Assembly: GCA_019454045.1 (NCBI GenBank) | Contig: SKCR01010150.1 | Coordinates: 310,001 to 374,000, forward strand | Direction: 5' to 3' | Source of the DNA: Zanthoxylum bungeanum | Lineage: Eukaryota; Streptophyta; Magnoliopsida; Sapindales; Rutaceae | DNA: 64,000 nt | Part shown: positions 23,485-32,635 of the stretch, one piece after another | Position numbering within the stretch: the first letter of the stretch is position 1 | Layout: every line of letters starts with the position of its first letter | Notes under the pieces: generated by a model | The model's input: only the letters and a program-made list of their open reading frames with translations | Database searches by the model: none | What the model was told of the DNA's origin: nothing | Made by a program: the position numbers and the translations under genes

Positions 23485-26400
23485 AGATGATGATGATGAT
23501 AGATGATGATGATAGATGATGATGATGATAGATGATGATGATTTTGAAGACGAACAGCAGCAAATGCTGCTGTTCTTGCCCAGAACAGCAGCAATTTGCT
23601 GCTGTTCTTGCCTTGCCAAATCAAAATCGTCATCATCATGTTTTATAACTGTTTGATCAAAATCGGCCGTTTATATAATGTTAAGTTTGAATTTTTGCCC
23701 TATTTGGTTAATTATAACTGTTTGATATATCATTATGTGGTTTTTCGCGTGTTAGTAATGCTCAGAAATTGGTTTATGATTGCGGAGGATATGCCGCAAG
23801 GGAAGAGTGTTAATGAGGACTTAGCTTATGGACATATGATTGACTCGCTTTGTGTGGCTTGTGATGTATTGGTGATGTGAATAATGAATGCATATGTGAA
23901 ATGAATAAATGAATGAATGAATTTGAAAACGAAAGTGAGCATTCGATGTTATAAGCGCTTTTGTTAAGTTGTATTAACTTGTATGAATATGTATGTATAT
24001 GTATAAGAACTTTGGAATTTGATGACGCTAATGCGACGGGTTTTTGCAGATGGCACCGGGCAATCGCAAACGGGCTACCGCAACTCCATCTACATCAGCA
24101 AGGGCAACTGGCCCTGGTGATTTCTCTGCTAGCACAGGTGAGTCAAGTACAATGAAGGGTCGAGGACGCACCCGTGGCCTGTGGTTGGCTAAGTACGTTA
24201 AGGCTTACGGGCGTATCCGGATAGAGATATCAGATGATGGACAAACTCAAGTCGGACAATATAATTCAGCGTTTAATACAGCCATAGGAGCTACAGCTCG
24301 ATATGAAGCTCCCCAAAACTACGTATCTTGGAGAAAGATATCGTGGGAGACGAAACTGAACCAGCTATTCCCTTCGCTACTTGTAAGTTTTCGATATTGT
24401 TTGTTATTTAACATTTTTATTTTATACTTATTTTTACTCAAATTTTCATGTAGGAATGGTTCGACTTCGATCTGACCCAAGTGAATGTCCAACAATATAT
24501 TGACTACCACATGGGGAAAAGTTATAAAGATTATAGAACAAAAGTCCTGAAACCAATATTCGACGAACATGGACCTTCAAATGCTCCACAACACAAGCCT
24601 GATTTTATAGAGGAACAAGATTGGACATTCTTATGTGAGCTTTGGTCGAGCAAAAAACACGAGGTAAATTTTGAAATAAACGGAAATTTATAATTGTCTT
24701 TGTTTTCGGTACTTACAGTGTTCGTGAATACAGGATAAATGTCACGCAAATGCAGAAAATCGAAGTCACTTGCGTTTTAACCACCGTGGAGGTTCGAAGC
24801 CATTTATCCAACATCGTGCCGAACATTCTGAGGTAAATATATCCTAACGTAAAATTTAACAGTTAATTGTTTTTACTATCTGGAATAATATTGAATTTAT
24901 TTTATGTTTATAACAGAGTAACACAGGTGAGGTGCAATCATTTCCAGATTTTTTCCGTGTGACGCATTACAATGACAAGAATAAATGGATAAATGAAGAA
25001 GCCGAACGCTGCTATGTAAGTTTCAGTTTTTAAAATAAAATAATTAATATTATATATGTTAATTTTTTTTCTCAATTCTAATATTAACTTATTTTTTGAA
25101 ACAGAACGAAATGATGGAACTCCAACATCAAACTCAGGAGACAGAGACCGACCCCATACCAGATGAGCAGCTGTCGCAATTGGTTTTCAAGAATCAGACA
25201 GCTTACAACGTTGGTCTTGGCACTCGTAAGAAGCTAACGTCATCTGCACGCAATAGTGGTAATTCGGACAATGTCTCTCTTCGAGACGAGTTAGTCACCA
25301 CCAAAGACGAGCTGCAGCAGACTAAGGAGAAGCTACAACAGGTCACGGTGGACCACGAGAAGAAGATGATGGACCACGAGAAGAAGATGGAGCAGTTGGA
25401 ACAGCAACTGCAGGCTTTCCGTCAGATGTTCGAGGCCTCAATGAGTCATGGTGCATCGGGCTCGAGCGTCCCCCCATCACAGTAGCAATTAATTTTATAT
25501 TTGGTTTTGTATAAATATTTCGAACAAATAGATTTAATATAATATTTCTTTTTTCTAAAATAAATTTCAATATAATATTTCGTCATTTTGTTATTAATTA
25601 CATTTTTTTCAACTAAATTAAATAATTTAGACCAAAAAATAAGTAAATTACTAATTTTTTTAAAAAAAAATTTTGTCTTTAGCGTCGAATATTTCGACGC
25701 TAATAGTATACAAAATGGCCGCTGTAAGCGTTCATATAATTCTTTTTTAATATACTTAGCGTCGACAGTTGTCGACGCTAAAAGTAATTTTGGCGTCGAA
25801 ATATTTTGACGCTAATGTTAACAAAATGGTCGCTGTAAACTTACATATAATACTTTTTTAATATACTTAGCGTCGACACGTTTCGACGCTAAAAGTTTTA
25901 ATTTTTGCGTCGATATAGTTCGTCGCCAAATATACAATATAGCGTCGAATAATTTTCTTTAGCGTCGAAAATAATTGGACGCAGAATACTGTTTTTTTGC
26001 GTCGCATTACATTATTTCGACGCTAAAAGTGCTTTTCGTCGACATTTTATCGTCCATTGTTTGCGTCTGATTTTTTCGACGCTAAATGTTATTTGCGTCG
26101 AAAGATTAACTTATTGCGTCGAAACTCTTCGACGCTAAATGGTCTAATTCTTGTAGTGTCAATAATGTAATAGTAAAGAAAGCCGAACAGTAGAAACCTA
26201 AATTGGTATAGGACATCTAAAATTAAGAAAGATAATTGCTACACAATTAACTTCAATAATTGGATAACTTTGGCGTTCTTAATCAGAAGAGAGCCTTCAA
26301 AATTCCCAGTGTTTTATGCTCCCCTATAATCAGTTCTTGTCAATTATATATTTACATTTTTTATGATTCTGCCTGGTAAATAACACACCAAAGGAGCCAC

Positions 26401-26956
26401 CCACTGCCCAAAGTGTACTTATTTAAAATATGGCAGTAGCTCTTGGTGGAAATTATTTATAGATAGCTTGCCACTATCTTTTGGAGAAGCATTCACAAAC
26501 ATGAATAGATTTCATAATTTTCCAGATGCAGATTTATTGACACCTGCCCCTTGTCCCTAAAAAAAAATTAAGATGAATCCAAATTCACCAACCCCCAAAA
26601 CACAAAAAGCTCCCTGATCCTAGCAGATTGTGTTCAATCAACTTTTTAATCAAACGTCTAGTTCAAAACAAAGCTCTGATAGATAAACACATGTACAAAT
26701 TCAAGTAAAAGCACTCAAAGAAGCTAAAAACACACAGTGCAAAAGTGTAGTGACTAATGATGATATTGGGATTTAGAAAAGGACATACAAGTTTGCCCTT
26801 GTTTTTATTTTTGTTTGTATATATTTTAATTTTGTTGGAGAGTCGAAAGAGACAAAAGATAATTACAAAATCTTAAGCTTTAAAATATCTAGTCGAAAAT
26901 ATTGATGAATTTGGTATAATATGAAAGCCATGAATAATCAAAATGAGGGAACCAAA

Positions 26957-26993
<37 letters not shown>

Positions 26994-27267
26994 AGAAGAA
27001 GAAGAATAAATAAAGAAAGCAAAAGCATGCAACTAGAACAACAAAAGATTGAGCTAGCTAGAGTGAGAGAGAATTTAGAAACCTTGAATCAGTAGAGTAC
27101 TCAAAAAGTTTGCCTTTAGTTGAGAAGACAATCAAAGCAACTTCAGCATCACATAACACAGAGATCTCATGAGCTTTCTTCAACAAACCGCCTCTTCTCT
27201 TTGAGAATGTCACTTGTCTGCTTATCTTGTTCTCGATCCGCTTCAGCTGAACCCTACCTCTCCCCAT
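15103..27267 (-). CDS. FUL-like: FRUITFULL-like MADS-box transcription factor (SQUA/AP1-FUL clade, 8 exons, 248 aa)
   Basis: Exons in transcript order: 27083-27267 (185), 17619-17697 (79), 16491-16555 (65), 15910-16009 (100), 15768-15809 (42), 15597-15638 (42), 15387-15499 (113), 15103-15223 (121); all GT-AG, total 747 nt. The sizes 185/79/65/100/42/42 are the classic type II MIKC pattern. The MADS domain starts [20 protein letters not shown] and continues [20 protein letters not shown] and [10 protein letters not shown], diagnostic of AP1/FUL. I and K regions follow ([53 protein letters not shown]). The C terminus [12 protein letters not shown] is a FUL-type WML motif; no AP1 farnesylation CaaX is present. 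Family role: nuclear CArG-box-binding factor in floral transition, meristem identity and fruit development. Intron 1 is 9.4 kb and holds CACTA and Harbinger-like elements. The reading frame is intact. Confidence 0.95.
16685..16960 (-). mobile_element. LINE-derived RNase H fragment
   Basis: A minus-strand frame (16927-16745) contains [20 protein letters not shown], resembling the C-terminal NxVADALA segment of the RNase H-like domain of plant LINE polyproteins. An A-run at 16948-16965 lies nearby, on the upstream side in this orientation. It is a short, isolated relic in FUL intron 2. The identification rests on one motif. Confidence 0.45.
17775..18455 (+). repeat. Dispersed repeat, copy 2, with a 30-bp minisatellite
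   Basis: Shares both ends and internal blocks with 7321-8726 (TTGACTCCAAAATGTGCCGC... to TTTTGGTGCAAAC). It carries four 30-bp tandem units (about 18185-18304) starting GTTGGAGAGGAAATA. They leave an open frame of repeated VGEEI/VGEKI acidic decapeptides (18106-18381). No transposase, RT or target duplication was recognised, so its class is unknown. It lies in FUL intron 1. Confidence 0.55.
18456..19503. other. Unassigned sequence in FUL intron 1
   Basis: About 1 kb with an internal short direct repeat (GGACTCAAAAAGTTGCTTT-like, near 19300 and 19346) and GTTCGTTCG-rich text near 18850-18950. It feels like degraded repeat rather than host regulatory sequence, but no element boundaries were found. 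Confidence 0.35.
19507..20645. mobile_element. PIF/Harbinger-type (Tourist-like) element, 1.14 kb
   Basis: Terminal inverted repeats are GGGGGGTGTATTCAATTGAG on the left with the exact reverse complement at the right, extending about 35 bp through ATTTTAAAAGACT. The target duplication TTA (19504-19506 and 20646-20648) is the signature of PIF/Harbinger. The subterminal regions repeat TTAAAAGACTT / AAGTCTTTTAAA blocks. A 31-bp direct repeat (ACATGTATGTTCATCTTCTA...) occurs at about 20252-20310. No transposase is encoded. Confidence 0.88.
20649..21030. other. Intron sequence between Harbinger and CACTA elements
   Basis: FUL intron 1 sequence with no recognised feature. CACTA insertion occurred at its right edge (TCA at 21031-21033). 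Confidence 0.5.
21045..21890. repeat. CACTA left subterminal repeat array
   Basis: Dozens of copies of GCGTCGAA / TTCGACGC, often paired as TTTAGCGTCGAA(n)TTCGACGCTAAA so that each pair can form a small hairpin. A longer unit of about 180 bp including CTTCCACCGACAGATCCTTG recurs at about 21374, 21552 and 21748. Each motif carries two CpG dinucleotides, so the array is a dense CpG block in AT-rich DNA. Confidence 0.85.
22025..22759 (+). pseudogene. CACTA transposase C-terminal region (DUF4216), three nonsense codons
   Basis: Opens after an acceptor-like TTGTCAG (22024) and reads one continuous frame to TAA at 22757-22759, interrupted by in-frame stops after QAYEYS (near 22118), after VIEFIY (near 22267) and after DETQ (near 22543). 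Motifs [51 protein letters not shown] and [18 protein letters not shown] match DUF4216, the C-terminal segment of plant En/Spm transposases. The tail is acidic ([13 protein letters not shown]). The upstream catalytic Transposase_21 part is absent. Reading frame is otherwise kept, so decay has been by point substitution, not indels. Confidence 0.85.
22891..23290. repeat. 400-bp near-perfect palindrome inside the CACTA element
   Basis: The left arm starts at TTTTTGCTGCTGAGCCGAGG and the right arm ends in its near reverse complement (CTCGACTCAGCAGCAAAAAA); the centre is near 23090. Each arm of about 200 bp contains GGTTTTAGGGATTTAAAGGA, several GCGTCGA motifs and TTTTTTTTCCGGGAAATTTA. It sits between the DUF4216 remnant and the leader of the TNPA-like gene. 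Transcription through it would give a long hairpin RNA. Confidence 0.85.
23376..23615. repeat. (GAT)n microsatellite and duplicated hairpin in the TNPA-like leader intron
   Basis: GATGATGAT tracts interrupted by GATAGATGAT fill about 23380-23545. Directly after come two units of GAACAGCAGCAA-TGCTGCTGTTCTTGCC (about 23550-23610), each a self-complementary hairpin. A donor ATCAACAG|GTAAGT at 23342/23343 marks the end of a likely non-coding exon, so these lie in the leader intron of the TNPA-like gene. Confidence 0.75.
24050..25485 (+). CDS. TNPA-like CACTA accessory protein (Transposase_24 type, 5 exons, 373 aa)
   Basis: Exons 24050-24382, 24454-24663, 24734-24832, 24917-25015 and 25105-25485 splice GT-AG, all in phase 0, for 1122 nt without a stop. 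The start is the ATG right after the acceptor TTTTTGCAG (24049), with a likely non-coding exon ending at 23342. The N terminus is low-complexity basic ([20 protein letters not shown], then [15 protein letters not shown]). The middle ([71 protein letters not shown]) matches plant Transposase_24/En-Spm proteins. The C terminus is a charged coiled coil ([38 protein letters not shown]). TNPA-class proteins bind subterminal motifs and bring the ends together, here presumably the GCGTCGAA arrays. Unlike its neighbour it is fully open. Confidence 0.88.
25675..26150. repeat. CACTA right subterminal repeat array
   Basis: Same GCGTCGAA/TTCGACGCT motif as the left array. A roughly 120-bp unit starting TACAAAATGGCCGCTGTAA recurs (about 25708 and 25829). 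The array runs up to the terminal inverted repeat. Confidence 0.85.
26162..27082. other. FUL intron 1, 5' part, with a long A-run
   Basis: Intron sequence next to exon 1; in MIKC genes this part often carries regulatory sites, but no CArG box (CC(A/T)6GG) was obvious. A run of 30-odd A followed by GAA repeats lies at about 26958-27006. No other feature was seen. Confidence 0.45.
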
Positions 27268-27540
27268 TTTCCTTAATTTTCAACTTTTTTCAAGAAAGAA
27301 AAATAATTAAAAATAAAGTAAAAAAAAAAAATTCTCAAAGAAGAATAAGAGAAACCCTAATCCTGCTTCATGATCTATATCTCTATAAATATTCTAAAAA
27401 ACTAAAGAAGTTAAGTGAGAAAGAGAATGAAGTTATTAGAGGTGAGGAGGTGTACATAAAAATGGAAAAATACTACGTGGGGGTTTCTGTTTTTGTGTTG
27501 GTGGAAGTGTTTTTGGTTTGCTTATTGTGTTTATGTTTGT

Positions 27541-27556
27541 GTATATAAGGGGAAAT
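27541..27556 (-). promoter_or_regulatory. Putative TATA box of the FUL-like gene
   Basis: The minus strand reads CCCCTTATATACACAAAC, a TATA-like motif about 275-285 bp before the ATG, leaving room for a leader. The leader contains a pyrimidine/purine-rich stretch (27290-27350). Supported only by motif and position. Confidence 0.4.
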
Positions 27557-27981
27557 GAAAATTATAAGAAGAGGAAATTATTAACACTTTTTATTTATTT
27601 ATTTATTTATTTTTAAAATGTGAATATTGTTGTGAGTGGGAAATACTGGAGGGTGGTAAAGGAGAAACCAAGTGGTATTAGGAAGCATGTGTTGTCGAGT
27701 TGTGGTTGGTTGACGGGGGAGGGGGCCAAACTGTCGTTAAATCCGTACATAATACTGTCAGCTTAAAGAGATTCCATTATGTCTTTCTTTGTTCGGTTGC
27801 AAAAATGATAGATACATAAACATAAAATTATATATATATTTATATATATATATATATTAAAAAATAAGTAAACTTATATATTTTAAAATAAATTTTATTT
27901 ATCTTTGTGCTAATTTTTTTGTATCATTATCATTGCTCATCTGGTTATGGACCTATGGTGATTGGTGACGGCGCTTCCTCA
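27557..27981. other. FUL-like upstream region
   Basis: Promoter-proximal AT-rich DNA with a (TTTA)n tract (27590-27612) and a (TA)n tract (27828-27858). No coding sequence. Confidence 0.45.
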
Positions 27982-27986
27982 TATTA

Positions 27987-28160
27987 GAGAGATTCTTTGG
28001 TGCAATAGTGGTATGGGTGACGTGGTACCACAAGCGAATTAAAAAATAACATGTAGAGTTTTTTCACCTATTTTTTAGTTAATTTTTAGCACGCGTAGCA
28101 GTGGATGATTAGGTTGTTACATGATTGACGTGGTACCACTGCTGCATAGAAGATTTTCTC
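27987..28160. mobile_element. MITE-like inverted-repeat element, copy 2
   Basis: Ends GAGAGATTCTTTGGTGCAAT and, reverse-complemented, GAGAAAATCTTCTATGCAGC continue into AGTGGTA blocks; flanked by TATTA on both sides (27982-27986, 28161-28165). Related to 6189-6349 through TTTGGTGCAA-AGTGGTATG and GTGGTACCAC. The superfamily is unsettled because the apparent duplication is 5 bp. Confidence 0.65.
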
Positions 28161-28165
28161 TATTA

Positions 28166-28873
28166 GATGCCTCAGCTTTGCTAGCTAGCTTTGCTACATC
28201 GTCTCAGTATTTGCATGAATGGACAATTTTTAATTTTAGGAATAATTAGCAAAGAGTCTCGTTGAGACTAAACGGAAATAAAATGATAATAAAAAAATGT
28301 AATTTTGACGCTGATCATTTTATCCTTATTTAATTATATTTTAATCCTGATATCATTTTTTAGAATCAAATTATAATATCAAGGTCGATAACACTATTAT
28401 TTGAACAGATGACCGCCAAAATATGGATACTATACAATAAACAATGTACACTTATTTACACTAGCCATTGTACTTGAAATTGCAATAAATTCTTCACTTA
28501 TAACTCACTTAATCAAAACGCTTTTATTTCATGATTTTACCAACCTTCTTTTAATTTCATTCGAGCTTAATCAGTGGTGATCCGATAAGAAAAATATAGT
28601 CTTTATAAATGCATGCGATAAGAGCTTTCAAATTCTCCAAAAAAAAAAAAAAAAAGATATCAATTTTCCATTAATTACAGCTAGTGGATGGCTTCTTCCT
28701 ATACACGTACATCTTCAATTCAAATAACATATTTTTGGGAGTTCTAATTATGTAGGACTTATGAGTGGGCTATGTTCAAATGGCTGTAATTTTTATATAG
28801 TGTATCGTTATGTATTTAATAAAATTATTTTTAAATGATAACCATTGGATTAAGATTAGAAAAATCTTGGTCC
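28166..28873. other. Intergenic, no feature seen
   Basis: AT-rich DNA between the MITE and the solo LTR. No gene, repeat boundary or motif could be supported. Confidence 0.45.
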
Positions 28874-28878
28874 TAATT

Positions 28879-30811
28879 TGTAACACTCCAAATAAATTTA
28901 AGGACTAAATTATTAAGTTTGTGGAAGTTGGAATTAAAATGAGGTTAAGATCGAGTTTAGGGTGACAAACGAATTTTTGCCATATAAGTATATATTTTGT
29001 ACACACGCACACCCTAATTTCACTCGGTAGCCACCTCTTCGTTTAATAAAAAAAAAATTAGAAGAAAGAAAGATAAGAAAAGAAAGAGTCAGAGACGTGA
29101 GAGAGAGAAGAAGAAAGAGAAAAAGAAGAAAAAGAAAGAAAATAGAATTTTGGTCCCGATCCGGCCGATCCGTAGTTCAAACCCGACCGAGCCTTAAGGA
29201 AAAGTGTAGATCTCTTCGAGATGATCATTTTGGTGGTGGTTTCATCTTGGGAAACTCCCAATTTTTGTAGAAATCTCGGTAAGAAACTTTTATGGTTTTT
29301 CTCGATTTCCCGTTGATCCGGAACTCCGATCGACGAACCGTCAGCGGCATTAGATCCGGGAGAGGGAGAGGAATGCACGACCGTCGGATTTTTCTTCATC
29401 CGACCGGCGCGTGGCGTTCACGCACGCCCTATGTGGCGGCGCGTGGGGCCCACGCGCGGCTTGGGGGAACGGCGCGTGGGGCCCACGCGCGGCTTGGGGG
29501 AACGGCGCGTGGCCACCACGCGCCGGACAGTGTCTCCGTGCCGACTTCCCGAGTCTCCTCCGCGAATTTCATACCATTCCGAGTAGTAACGGACCTCCGA
29601 ATCTTAAATTTCGTTAGGATTTCGAGAGCCACCGAATCACGTTTCTTTCATGTTCTATCACATTTTCTAGATTAAGATTATGTTCCTTATCGTAAATTCT
29701 TTTATCTCTATAGGTGATCGTGATACCATAAGCAGAGACGGTCCTGCTGCATAGTTCCTTTCTCAGTAGTCAGCTCACCAGGTGCGTGGATAAGCCTGTA
29801 ACATTGATGTTTTCAATAGTATATAGTATGTATGTTTTCTTAAATGAATTTTAAGGTAATGCATTAAATGAGTTGTTCTTAGAAAGTTTATATTTTTGCT
29901 ATAAGGTATGGATCGAATATTGATTATGTTGAAATCATGTGTTTGTGATATATGAGAAACTTGCATGATTTGAGATATATGAGCATGGATTTTGGAAATG
30001 ATTTTTATGTTAGGATGCACCCCGTGTACTTATATGTGCCAGATTATTGCCGTGAGATAAGGTCTCATGTTGCCAGTTATTGCCGTGAGATAAGGTCTCA
30101 CGTTGCCAGTTTGCTCCGGATGCCAGTTTTGCCGTGGGGAAGCCCCATGTTGCCAGCTTTGCCATATTGTCATGAGGTTGTGCATATAGATGAATAAACA
30201 GATTTATCATTACAGAGTATTTTTTAGCAGTATGAGCTTTATGAGAAATGAGATTTATGATTTGAGTTTTATGAGGAATGAGATTTACGATTTCAAGTAA
30301 ATGTTTGAGATATCGATTTACAGCTTATGTATTTATTTATATTATGAAAGACTTGTTCGATCCACTTTGTTACTTGTTTATCCACGGCACTAAGCTGTGA
30401 TCCATTGCACTAAGCGTGAGCTTACCCCTTTCCTTAACATTTCAGGTTCAGCAGTTTAGTAGATCATCCTTTCCATCTGCTTTTTCGTCATCATTTCCTG
30501 TTAGTAGAGAAAGGTTATGCCAACAGTAGAGTGTCTTTGATATGTTTTGAGACTATAATTCTAGTTATGTATTTTCTTGGAAGAATTTGTTGTCTAATGT
30601 TAGGCATTGAGCCTTTATTTGTTACCGAGGATGATGTATTTTTCTTCATGGATATTATGTTGAGTTGGATCATGGAGATCCTATGTTATGATGATATTTT
30701 CAGTTTAGATTTTTCCTTGTATTTGGAGGATTAGTCCATATTACAGGGGAAACTCTGCCAGTTTCAGGTCTCCGTCTCACCCCTACCCTACCTAAGGGGA
30801 CGGGTGTGACA
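28879..30811. mobile_element. Solo LTR, Ty3/Gypsy type, 1.93 kb
   Basis: Starts TGTAACACTCC and ends GGGTGTGACA, inverted-repeat ends typical of Ty3/Gypsy (Tekay/Del-like) LTRs, flanked by perfect 5-bp duplications TAATT (28874-28878, 30812-30816). No primer site, gag or pol, so this is a solo LTR left by LTR-LTR recombination. Inside are two 33-bp GC-rich units (GGCGCGTGGGGCCCACGCGC..., 29435-29505, plus a partial third) and two copies of TTATTGCCGTGAGATAAGGT (30044-30110). Open frames at 29292-29675 are by-products of the GC-rich repeat. Confidence 0.85.
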
Positions 30812-31164
30812 TAATTTAGGTATAAATATTTGAATGCGATAATAATAACATGCATATTGTTTGTTTTTTGTTTTTTTGTTTTTGTTTTTGTTTTTGTTTT
30901 TTTCTTTTGCTTTTGTGTAACAGGAAATTAATAAAAGCTAATCCGGGTTTGTTCATTCTCTCAGTAATTATGACATATTAATAAAATGGCTACTAAAACT
31001 AATTATAAATTACATGTATTGTATTATTAAAAAATAATTTTAATACATAATACATCTTTTTTATAATTAATTTTTATTACTTTTTAGTACGCCTATTATA
31101 TGTGGAATTAACTTTATGTCTTACATCCATGCAAGTCAAATTTTTTTTTTTTTTTTTTTTTTTT

Positions 31165-31355
31165 GTTGTCCCTGAGGCTAAGGACGTGGTTTGGTGGTGT
31201 AGGGTTCAGAGTCTGACCTTCAGGTTTTAGGTTCGAATCCAGTGAATGTGTTTCTTGTAAGAGTCAGTGACAATCGGGGATTTTACCTATTCCGTTTAAA
31301 CCCGGAATAGATGGTTTGGGTGTTGGGTTTCTAACGATTTAAAAAAACAAAAAAG
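31165..31355 (+). mobile_element. SINE, copy 1
   Basis: tRNA-like head with an A-box-like TGGTTTGGTGGTGTAG and a B box AGGTTCGAATCC, then GTTTCTTGTAAGAGTCAGTG, a conserved body, and the tail TTTCTAACGATTTAAAAAAA. The same order of blocks occurs at 62765-62939 and, inverted, at 45802-45986 and 61545-61712. A T-run of over 20 bases precedes it. No clear target duplication was identified. Confidence 0.7.
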
Positions 31356-32630
31356 TAATTTTTTTTTTAAAATCACATATTAGCAGTAGTTTAGCACAGA
31401 CAGCCTTGATTTAACCCTAAAAAGGGATTTTGATTAGCTGAATTAGATAGAGAAATGCAGAACTTCGATTTTATTTAAATGATTGGACCCTGCTTGACAA
31501 AAGCTAGTGATGCTGATTTATATTGCATTAATTTATTGTGTAAAAGAAAGGTCACTTCCCCTTGCATTGCATATTTGCAAAGCAAATTAAAAGTTTTTAA
31601 GGGAAAAAAAAAAGAGTAAACAATTAAAGCACATCTGACTCAAGAAAAATTAACCGAACTATCGTCCGTACGATGAGGAAAGGTCAGCATTGTTGAATAT
31701 TTGGGAGGCTGATTAATTCTCTGATATGTATGGGTAAAGAGTTATTTCATTTCATTGACCATTTTTCAGTAAGCTATATGATAAATAAATTATACAGATA
31801 TAATTTTAAAAATAGTATGGGAAAATGAGCAATTAAAAATTTCTAATGTCGGTTGGGATTCGGGATCTATAATCATTCGGTTCTGGATTTGGGATAATTT
31901 TTCATTCAGATTTAAAAAATTAGTGAGGATTCATGACAATTTTTTCATCTTAAATCACAATGGGATAGGATAGGATAAGACCAATTCCGGAAGAGATGTC
32001 TTGATTGTTATCTCTATTTCATCTTTTACAATAAAAACTAAAATATTTATAATGAAACTCAATGTAAAGGATTTCGTTTAGTTTTAAAATATTACGAGGA
32101 TTGTTCTCAATTACAGCAAATAATAGGGATTTTACTATTTTTCCTTTTATTTTAGCTCGAGTTCTTGTTGTTTGTTTAAAATAATAAGAAATAAGAAACC
32201 GGTAGTTTTAAAAATACATCACTTAAGTCCTTAAAAATTAAAATTTCGTTCATTCAAGCCATTGACTAAATTTCACCGTTATCAAAATAAATAATACATG
32301 TATATTTATTCATATTTAGTCGAGCTGTTTCCTTATTTTATAACTCATGTTGGTGTTAAGTCTACCGGGAAGTTAATGTGGGAAAATCTTTGTTTAATCC
32401 CCCAATCCCAATTTTAACAGTTTTATGTTGCTCAAAACTAGTTTTTTTAATAAATAAAATTAACAAAGGGCAAAGATCCAAAAATCATAGTTAATTTTTT
32501 AAAAATTATATCCTGATAACAATCTAATTCGCATCTCACTCATGAAATTGGGGTAAATATTTTTAGAAATCAAGATGGGTACCTACATCCTGAAGATGGA
32601 GGTCCATTTCAATTTGAGAGATACAAATTG
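31356..32630. other. Intergenic, no feature seen
   Basis: AT-rich sequence with a short GGGATAGGATAGGAT tract near 31962. No coding evidence or element boundary was found. Confidence 0.4.
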
Positions 32631-32635
32631 ATAAT

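Larger units (their letters stand above)
21034..26158 (+). mobile_element. CACTA (En/Spm) transposon, 5.1 kb, in FUL intron 1
   Basis: The ends CACTACAAGAATTA and TAATTCTTGTAGTG are perfect inverted repeats, and the 3-bp target duplication TCA (21031-21033, 26159-26161) is diagnostic of CACTA elements. Subterminal regions (21045-21890 and 25675-26150) are arrays of AGCGTCGAA and its complement TTCGACGCT, spaced about 15-40 bp in both orientations, presumably TNPA-type binding sites. Inside are a DUF4216 transposase remnant (22025-22759), a 400-bp palindrome (22891-23290) and an intact TNPA-like gene (24050-25485). The catalytic TNPD/TNP2 core is missing, so transposition would need an enzyme supplied from elsewhere. 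Confidence 0.95.

Noticed and set aside
23373..23639. Ser/Ile-rich minus-strand frames
   Set aside because: Produced by the (GAT)n microsatellite.
21045..26150. CRISPR-like appearance of regularly repeated short motifs
   Set aside because: Motifs occur in both orientations with variable spacing inside perfect CACTA ends in a plant genome; they are subterminal repeats.
29292..29675. GC-rich 127-codon frame
   Set aside because: Lies inside the solo LTR and is driven by its 33-bp GC-rich repeat; the complementary strand is open as well.
31200..31250. tRNA gene suggested by a B box
   Set aside because: No acceptor stem or cloverleaf; followed by a SINE body and an A-rich tail, so it is a SINE promoter.
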